Of a stretch of 41,207 nt of DNA, positions 35,732-41,207 are shown piece after piece (position 1 is the stretch's first letter; every line of letters starts with the position of its first letter). A program made the position numbers and the translations under genes. This DNA is from Verrucomicrobiota bacterium (GTDB lineage Bacteria > Verrucomicrobiota > Verrucomicrobiia > Verrucomicrobiales > Akkermansiaceae), in the NCBI GenBank assembly GCA_026397725.1, contig JAPLUI010000080.1, positions 1 to 41,207 on the forward strand, read 5' to 3'. Under the pieces are notes generated by a model, which ran no database searches, was not told the origin of the DNA, and saw only the letters and a program-made list of their open reading frames with translations.

Positions 35732-38197
35732 TCATCTATTTAGCATATTGATCACATCCGCCTTGCGGGACTCGGGCGTGACCTTGAGCGAGACCACTTC
35801 GCCGCCGCGCAGTTCGCCTGCGACGGTGGTGTTATAGAGCGCGTGGAGCTTGAAGTTCACATCCCAGTCCTTCGGCCAGGCCGGGAAAAGATAAATCTTC
35901 TTGCCGACCACCTGCATCAGCATTGCCTGTAAAGCCGTCATCGCCACGCCGCCGTGGCTTTGGTCATTGATGCCGACTTGAGCGGGACCCCAGAACGCCG
36001 GAAAGCGGCTGCCGGGATCATGCGCTGCGAAATTCGAGGTGACCATCCTGGCCGCCTGCCCGGCCTTGCCGACGAAGGCGGCTTGGATGGGACTCAAGCG
36101 CCAACCGCCGACCTTACCCTCATGGGGCCCGGCGAGTCGCGGTTGAGGCGGATTCCATCGTTCAAAGGTCCGGCGGCCGATATCGGCATCCTTGCTATCA
36201 AAGGCATAGAGCCGATAGGGAAACACCGCGTAGAGATCCGGAACCTCATCACCCTGCCAGGTCTTGATCACCTCGGCCGCAACCAGGATCTTCTTGTCTG
36301 CATCTTCCTTCATGCGCACCTCTGGCCGCTCGGTCGTGGCATATTTCCACCGCGCGAGTTGCTCGGGCGTGGCAGCGTTTTTGAGCGGCGCCATCGGAAT
36401 TTCCGGCACCTCGGCCAGCGTCTTTTTCCAGGCGGCGCGCTGGGCGGGGGTGGTGACCTTTTCCGACAAGGCTAACAAACGCGGCAGGACATACCTCAGG
36501 CCGGCAATCTCCGGCAGCGGGTTCACCGCTTCGTGGGCATTTTCCAGCGCGCACGCGGGATCCAACCGGATCTTGCCCTTGTCATCGCGTTTCCAATGCA
36601 GGTCATAGAATGTGATCACACCATCCGCGAGCGGCAGCACCGACTCGCGCAGGAACGCTTCGTCACCGGTGGCCTCGCAGTAGTCGAGCATCTTCGCGGT
36701 CAGCTCCAAGCCGCCATGCCAGAGCCAGCGGACATACTCGTTTTCCTGATAGGTGCCCCAGGCATAGACCGTCGCCGGGATGTAGAGCCCTTCATGATGG
36801 TATTGCAGCTTCGTGCGCTCCTTGGCCATCGGCACCATCGCGCTATACATCTTGAACAAGGGCATCAACAAATCGTAGTCGCCGCTGCGCAGCATCGGCC
36901 CGTACATCGTCGTCGCCGCGTCCAGGAACCAGTAGTTGGCGCCGTGAACGCGGTAGTCCGCATCTAACAGGCTGTCGCGCTTCCGGTTGTTGACCGTAAA
37001 GATCGAGCCGTCGTGTTTGACCGGATAAGCGCCGCGGCACGCGGCCGCCAGCATGAAGCGCTGCAAGGCGTAACCTCGCGTCACCAACTGCCCGGCGGGC
37101 TCATCACTGATGGTGGGGTGGATGTGGTTCTCCAGACCTCCAGTGCCGGTCAACTGCAATTCATCACGATCCTTCACCCGTGCGGCCACCTGCTCCGCAG
37201 TGGCCGGCGCGACGTCTTCCGGTGCTCTAACATGGATCCAACTGCGGTTCCAGAACTCCTGCCACCACTTGGTGTGCGCTTGCCACGCTTTGTCCAAACC
37301 GGTCTTGCGCTCTTCGGCGATGATGCCATCGAGTTTATCCACCCATTGTTGCGCGGTGTCGGTTTGTGCGCCTAGCAGATGGATGGCAATATCGAGCCGA
37401 CGGGTCGGTGCCGCGGTCTTGAGCGCCTGCGTTGCCTCGCCGGCAGCGGCGGGGACCATGCCCTTGCCGCTGATAGTACCGCCGAACGTGTTGTGCAGGA
37501 TCGGGTCATGCACCAGCGGCAGCAGGCTCTCCATGCCCTGGAGCTTCATCGCCAGCGGCACGATGGTTCCTTCATTGCGGTGATACCAGACGATGCGGTT
37601 GTCCTTCTGGGGCAGCACCGTGTCGGCCTTCTCCATGACCGGCCCGGTGTTCAGCTCACTGAGGTACCCGATGTTCGACTCCTTCTGCATGTCGCAATCC
37701 TTCGTGCGCCAGACATACAAGCCGACCTGCGCCTGGAGGTCCTGCTTGGATTCCCCCTCGATGTGAATCACCGGGCGGTTGGCATCGACCCAGAGGCGGA
37801 GGGTGGATTGTTGATTGCCGGTAGCCGATTGAATCTCCATGACCCCATTGCGGATCTGCAACTCCTGGCGGAATGGCTTGGCCGCCAACGAAGGTGTTAG
37901 ACGCAGCCGCACCTGCCCCAGCTTCACCAAGCGTCCGCTATCGGTCCACGAATCGGTCTTGGAAATGAAGAACACCAGATCGCCGTTCTCCTCCACCCAG
38001 GCATTGAGGCCGATGTCGCCGTTGCCCAGCGGCATCGAACCACCGGAATCCTTGCTCGGGCTGTCCCACACCACGTTGCAGGCATCCAGCGGGTTGCCGG
38101 GTTTCGCCTCCGGGCCCGGGGCTGCCGCTCTAACAGTCTGGCACGCGATCAAGGTCAGCACGGCCGCCTTGCCAATCATCATTGCTGATCTATTCAT
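35732..38197 (-). CDS. Secreted GH95-like/DUF5703 glycosidase candidate
   Basis: An 821-residue protein. MNRSAMMIGKAAVLTLIACQ, ending TVRAAA, is a signal peptide. The N-terminal beta domain contains SGGSMPLGNGDIGLNAWVEE and VFFISKTDSWTD, the PLGNGxxG opening seen in GH95 and the related DUF5703 family. A central helical barrel follows (WKNRSW-like WQEFWNRSWIHV, RGYALQRFMLAAACRGAYPV, and LWHGGLELTAKMLDYCEATG). Near the C-terminus AAHDPGSRFPAFWGPAQVGI and GVAMTALQAMLMQ resemble GH95 active-site surroundings. GH95 members are alpha-L-fucosidases or alpha-L-galactosidases; this branch has no assigned substrate that I know. The start is 11 bp after the SGNH gene's stop. Confidence 0.82.
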   Translation of the reverse strand: MNRSAMMIGKAAVLTLIACQTVRAAAPGPEAKPGNPLDACNVVWDSPSKDSGGSMPLGNGDIGLNAWVEENGDLVFFISKTDSWTDSGRLVKLGQVRLRLTPSLAAKPFRQELQIRNGVMEIQSATGNQQSTLRLWVDANRPVIHIEGESKQDLQAQVGLYVWRTKDCDMQKESNIGYLSELNTGPVMEKADTVLPQKDNRIVWYHRNEGTIVPLAMKLQGMESLLPLVHDPILHNTFGGTISGKGMVPAAAGEATQALKTAAPTRRLDIAIHLLGAQTDTAQQWVDKLDGIIAEERKTGLDKAWQAHTKWWQEFWNRSWIHVRAPEDVAPATAEQVAARVKDRDELQLTGTGGLENHIHPTISDEPAGQLVTRGYALQRFMLAAACRGAYPVKHDGSIFTVNNRKRDSLLDADYRVHGANYWFLDAATTMYGPMLRSGDYDLLMPLFKMYSAMVPMAKERTKLQYHHEGLYIPATVYAWGTYQENEYVRWLWHGGLELTAKMLDYCEATGDEAFLRESVLPLADGVITFYDLHWKRDDKGKIRLDPACALENAHEAVNPLPEIAGLRYVLPRLLALSEKVTTPAQRAAWKKTLAEVPEIPMAPLKNAATPEQLARWKYATTERPEVRMKEDADKKILVAAEVIKTWQGDEVPDLYAVFPYRLYAFDSKDADIGRRTFERWNPPQPRLAGPHEGKVGGWRLSPIQAAFVGKAGQAARMVTSNFAAHDPGSRFPAFWGPAQVGINDQSHGGVAMTALQAMLMQVVGKKIYLFPAWPKDWDVNFKLHALYNTTVAGELRGGEVVSLKVTPESRKADVINMLNR

Positions 38198-38208
38198 TTT
38201 CTTGATTT

Positions 38209-39156
38209 TCACTTGAAGAATTGGGTGACCGTCCTGACCCACTCATCCGCCATGAGTTGGTGACCGGAATACGTGGGATGCACCCCGTCCGCAGTCCAGA
38301 ACTCGGCAGGCGCCCGCTTGCAGGCATCGTCAAAGACCTTCTGATACTTCACCAACGCGGCCTGATACTTGGTGGCCTGCTTCGCGACAATCGCCTGTCG
38401 CTGCCTGATATCCTGGTCCCGCGCGTCGCCTTCCTTGTGGCCCTCCTTGGGCAGATAGAATGGCTCCCCAAGAACAAGGCGGATGTTTGGATTGGCCGCC
38501 CTGGCATCGGTGAGAAGCTTGTCATAGACTTGCTCATACTGATCTAGCGGCACTTTCCGTTCATCCCCGCCGCCGATCCCGCTGTCGTTGATACCGATCA
38601 AAATGCTCAACAGGTCCGGCTTCTGGTCGAGCGTGTCGGTTTGCCAGCGTGCCGCCATCATGTTGACGTTGTTGCCGCTGACGGCGCGGTTGATGAACGT
38701 CACCTTTTTTTCCGGATAGAGCGCACTGAATCTGGCCGCGATGATGAACTGGTAGCCTTGCCCGAGAAGCAGGTGCGGACAATCATTCCGATTGCGCTCC
38801 CCGTCGGTGATCGAGTCGCCCTGGAACAAGACCCGTGTGTTTGCCTTGAACCACGGCACATCAACGGCTCCCGCCATAGTCAACTGACCCTGCAACGCCT
38901 GTTGCACCGATGGCACCATGATTCCCTTGGCGCCTTCGGCATTGGGATGGATGCCGTCAGGCACATGCCCCCAATCCGTGGCAGTCAGGCTGGTGCCGAT
39001 GGCGGCAACCGTCAGGTTCTCGCCGTTCTTTAGCCGCTCGAGAATCGCGCCCCGGGCAACCGGTGAAAAACAGGCGAGGGCGATCATGATTGGCACGAGG
39101 ATCAGCCGCCGTATGGCGACTGGTAAGGAGGGGCGACATTCCTGTCGCCCGTGCAT
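38209..39156 (-). CDS. Secreted SGNH/GDSL hydrolase with a collapsed second SGNH domain
   Basis: A 315-residue protein counted from the ATG at 39156. Residues 16-36 (RRLILVPIMIALACFSPVAR) are the signal peptide core. A complete SGNH esterase domain follows from about residue 105: block I RVLFQGDSITDG with Ser115, GNNVNMMAARW, block III GIND (Asn190) and block V DGVHPTYSGH with Asp290 and His293. Before it, residues 40-95 hold the first and last motifs of another SGNH domain side by side (AAIGTSLTAT and PDGIHPNAEGAK), with the middle missing. Such enzymes often remove acetyl or other esters from polysaccharides. The frame extends to 39261, but those codons are upstream of the chosen start; 39156 lies between two repeat hairpins. 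Confidence 0.85.
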   Translation of the reverse strand: MHGRQECRPSLPVAIRRLILVPIMIALACFSPVARGAILERLKNGENLTVAAIGTSLTATDWGHVPDGIHPNAEGAKGIMVPSVQQALQGQLTMAGAVDVPWFKANTRVLFQGDSITDGERNRNDCPHLLLGQGYQFIIAARFSALYPEKKVTFINRAVSGNNVNMMAARWQTDTLDQKPDLLSILIGINDSGIGGGDERKVPLDQYEQVYDKLLTDARAANPNIRLVLGEPFYLPKEGHKEGDARDQDIRQRQAIVAKQATKYQAALVKYQKVFDDACKRAPAEFWTADGVHPTYSGHQLMADEWVRTVTQFFK

Positions 39157-39178
39157 TCGCTCCACGACAGGAATGTCG
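39134..39178. repeat. Paired hairpin repeat over the SGNH start
   Basis: Two hairpins, GGCGACA-TTCC-TGTCGCC and CCACGACA-GGAA-TGTCGTGG, are inverted relative to each other: CGACATTCCTGTCG (39134-39147) and CGACAGGAATGTCG (39165-39178) are exact reverse complements. The SGNH start codon at 39154-39156 is between them. Confidence 0.85.
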
Positions 39179-39270
39179 TGGCTCCTTAAACGTGTGCCAT
39201 TCATGGCAGTGACCAAAGCCAGTTGGCTTGCATTTGTGTTCTCATGAAGTTGCATTCTCATCGCATGTTC

Positions 39271-40938
39271 CTATAATAATCTTCTTGAGATCTCCACGAC
39301 CAGCGCCGGGTCCGACAGGTCGCCGGGAGTCGCGGCGGAGAGTCCAACAGTTTTGAGCAAGTCGCCGGGGAAGACCAACTTGTTGCCCTCCACTAACACC
39401 TTGGACGTGATGTCCACCGCACCATCTCCGGCAAGATCCTGGGCCAAGATCGTCACATCACCAAGCGGTTTCTCGAACACCAGCGTCAGACTCTTGTAAT
39501 ACCCGAATATGCCGACTTTTCCGCTGACACGGCTGACCTGCAAGCTGACATCCGCCTCCGGGAAATAACAACCGCGTTCCGGACTCAGCCTGCCGAGCGT
39601 GCCGATGCTGATCGACCCGTTGGGATTGCGCGAAGCCAGAACGTAGGGCGGTTCGCCCTCGCATGTGACCTCCGGCAAGGGAAGACCCCGCGTAACTTTC
39701 GCGGGCGCTTCCTGCGCCACCACCTTGTTCATGCACGCATAGGGCGAAGCATACGTCGTGGCCCAATCCTCCGTGCTGGTCCAGAACTCGCCGACCGGAA
39801 ATTTGTAAGAATCAACCAGCATCTTGTCATCGACATGCGTCTCCATCACTCCGGCGCCGAAGGCGGGCGCGAGGCGCTGCCACCTAACAGACCTAACCAC
39901 TTCATCCATGCGCTTCTTGAGGTTGCGCGGTCCTTTGAGAAAAATGTCAGGATCATCGCCGGGGCGGCGTCCGACCATCGGGCTGCGCATGACACCCATG
40001 GTCCCGCCGAGCACTGCGGCAATAAAGACTTCATCCTCACAGTTCAGATAGCCGGTCTTGGCCGGCTTGGTCTTCACCACGTCAAGGATGCTGGCCATGC
40101 GGCCGAGCATGGTCGGGATGCCAAGCTGCGGCGAATGATCATGCAGCCGCATGACCTCGGAGTACTGGATCACCCGCTTGCCCGCTTCAACATAAGCAGG
40201 ATACACCCGGCCGCTGCCGGGATAGGAGTTGAAGGGACCGTCCTTCGAGGGGTTGCCGTGTTCCATGACCAGTCCGGGGGAGATCTGGCCGGCGAGGTCG
40301 GTCATCATTTTCCACGCCGCCTCGTCCCCTCCCCCGTCCATCTTCCAATACCCGATGCCCGCCGCCTTTGACCACTCCAGCCGCTCGCTCCAGAAGACTT
40401 TCCTATAATCGGCTTCCGACTTGAACGTTTTCTTCCTCTCCGCATCGATTGCCGGTTCATAAGCCCGGTACCAGAGGCCGACACCCCGCCAGCCACACTC
40501 CATCACTTTTATATTTAGAGTCACAAGATTCTCTGGAATCGAGCCTTTGAATGAAGGAAATTTTTCCGGATCAAGCTTGGAGTAGTTCCTGTAACCGAGA
40601 TCCCGATTCACCGGGAGGTCCCAGCCGTCGTCCAACACCACCCACAGATCGCCTCTGACCTTTTGATAGAAATTCTTCAGCCAGCCGTTGGCGCCAAACA
40701 TGTTCTCCTCGTTGAGCTGAACGGCCGCGTATTTGTCAATCGACGCCACCTGATAGAGGATCGCGTCATTGGCCTTGGCGCCCTGGCCCTGCATGTAACT
40801 CTGGGCCGACCACGTGCACCAGTAATTCGGCGATTTGCCCGGCTCGGCGGGCACCAGATTGCGTGCGGCTTCAGCCGATGTTGCGTGAAGCACCATCAGC
40901 AGGGCTGCCATGGTAATCATTAGCAATAATTTCCTCAT
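39271..40938 (-). CDS. Secreted glycoside hydrolase, clan GH-D-like
   Basis: A 555-residue protein. MRKLLLMITMAALLMVLHAT, ending SAEAA, is a signal peptide. The mature part opens PNYWCTWSAQSYMQGQG and has barrel-like segments LWVVLDDGWDLP, VTLNIKVMECGWRGVGLWYR and AAGIGYWKMDGGGDEAAWKM. The DDGWD and YWKMDGG motifs resemble the second strand and nucleophile regions of GH27/GH36 alpha-galactosidases (clan D), followed by a small C-terminal beta domain. The exact family is not certain. The longer frame to 41082 is translated palindromic repeat, so I use the ATG at 40938. It is the first gene of the locus in reading direction. Confidence 0.75.
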   Translation of the reverse strand: MRKLLLMITMAALLMVLHATSAEAARNLVPAEPGKSPNYWCTWSAQSYMQGQGAKANDAILYQVASIDKYAAVQLNEENMFGANGWLKNFYQKVRGDLWVVLDDGWDLPVNRDLGYRNYSKLDPEKFPSFKGSIPENLVTLNIKVMECGWRGVGLWYRAYEPAIDAERKKTFKSEADYRKVFWSERLEWSKAAGIGYWKMDGGGDEAAWKMMTDLAGQISPGLVMEHGNPSKDGPFNSYPGSGRVYPAYVEAGKRVIQYSEVMRLHDHSPQLGIPTMLGRMASILDVVKTKPAKTGYLNCEDEVFIAAVLGGTMGVMRSPMVGRRPGDDPDIFLKGPRNLKKRMDEVVRSVRWQRLAPAFGAGVMETHVDDKMLVDSYKFPVGEFWTSTEDWATTYASPYACMNKVVAQEAPAKVTRGLPLPEVTCEGEPPYVLASRNPNGSISIGTLGRLSPERGCYFPEADVSLQVSRVSGKVGIFGYYKSLTLVFEKPLGDVTILAQDLAGDGAVDITSKVLVEGNKLVFPGDLLKTVGLSAATPGDLSDPALVVEISRRLL

Positions 40939-40939
40939 A

Positions 40940-40958
40940 CCATGATACTGTGTCATGG
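40940..40958. promoter_or_regulatory. Small inverted repeat, possible operator
   Basis: CCATGA-TACTGTG-TCATGG is a perfect 6-bp inverted repeat directly before the start codon of the first gene in the carbohydrate locus. Its position would suit a repressor site, but the arm is short and chance occurrence is possible. Confidence 0.3.
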
Positions 40959-40966
40959 GTCGCTTT

Positions 40967-41197
40967 GTAGCGGCGCTCTGTGAGCGTCGCTGCGAATGGG
41001 ACGTGCGGAAGCGCGGAGAATAATCGTCATCGGCCGCACTTGGGCATCGGCGGTCATAGACCGCCGCTACAGGGCCGCGCATGGGAGCATTGTAGCGGCG
41101 CTCTATGAGCGTCGCTGGCGGATGAGGAGTCCCACCGGATGGTGAAGAATCGTCATCGGCCGCACTGGGGCATCGGCGGTCATAGACCGCCGCTACA
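40967..41197. repeat. Two GTAGCGGCG palindromic repeats
   Basis: Units at 40967-41071 and 41092-41197, each beginning GTAGCGGCGCTCT and ending GACCGCCGCTACA. They share a spacer (GAATAATCGTCATCGG or GAAGAATCGTCATCGG) and lie upstream of the first carbohydrate gene. The sequence to the window end (41198-41207) repeats the joint between units, so the array probably continues. Confidence 0.9.
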
Positions 41198-41207
41198 GGG
41201 CCGCGCA

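Noticed and set aside
35460..35735. N-terminal extension of the GH106-like frame up to 35735
   Set aside because: These codons are translated palindromic repeats (AAVYDRRCPSA-type text repeated several times) and precede the signal peptide; the same text heads the frame at 40939-41082.
30161..41207. CRISPR array as explanation for the regularly spaced palindromes
   Set aside because: Units are dispersed between genes, spacers are themselves repeated rather than unique, and no cas genes are present.

Overview
The window looks like a chromosomal piece of a high-GC member of the Verrucomicrobiota (inference). Clues are a PEP-CTERM secreted protease, very long secreted beta-rich proteins with the 'YTLQRSTDLEHW'-type motif, many secreted glycoside hydrolases with no SusC/SusD pair, a GPH-type sugar symporter, a shortened YchF-like protein, and abundant palindromic intergenic repeats. 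Most starts lack a clear Shine-Dalgarno sequence.

Layout. (1) 1-4443, minus: the 5' 1481 codons of a giant secreted repeat protein that runs off the left edge; its repeat modules are nearly identical at DNA level. (2) 4.7-8.0 kb: ordinary genes, namely a YchF/DUF933-like protein lacking most of the GTPase domain, an MsbA-type ABC exporter, ribosomal silencing factor RsfS, and tRNA-Ser(GGA). (3) 8.0-17.4 kb: an accessory island beginning just after tRNA-Ser and bracketed by a direct repeat of about 92 bp (8048-8140 and 16990-17082). It holds a kinase-like protein, a PEP-CTERM trypsin-like protease, a solitary HicB-like protein, a REP-associated tyrosine transposase inside its own inverted REP elements, a large formylglycine-generating-enzyme-like fusion protein with a 1-nt frameshift, an orphan tRNA 3' end, and three small unknown genes. 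(4) 17.4-40.9 kb: one long minus-strand carbohydrate-degradation locus.

The carbohydrate locus is read from right to left. It starts with secreted enzymes: a clan-D-like glycosidase, an SGNH hydrolase, a GH95/DUF5703-like protein, a GH106-like alpha-L-rhamnosidase, a GH43-like protein with a discoidin domain, a GH29 alpha-L-fucosidase remnant and a frameshifted beta-helix protein. The GPH sugar:cation symporter follows, and then three enzymes without signal peptides (GH38 alpha-mannosidase-like, an unclassified protein, GH31). Gene order thus follows the likely path of substrate: cut outside, import, finish inside. The likely target is a branched glycan rich in 6-deoxyhexose (rhamnose/fucose), with mannose and alpha-glucose or xylose (inference).

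The most unusual aspects are that three neighbouring secreted-enzyme genes carry internal deletions or frameshifts, and that palindromic or terminal-inverted-repeat elements lie on top of gene starts and stops, supplying start codons, the charged region of signal peptides and in one case a stop codon.
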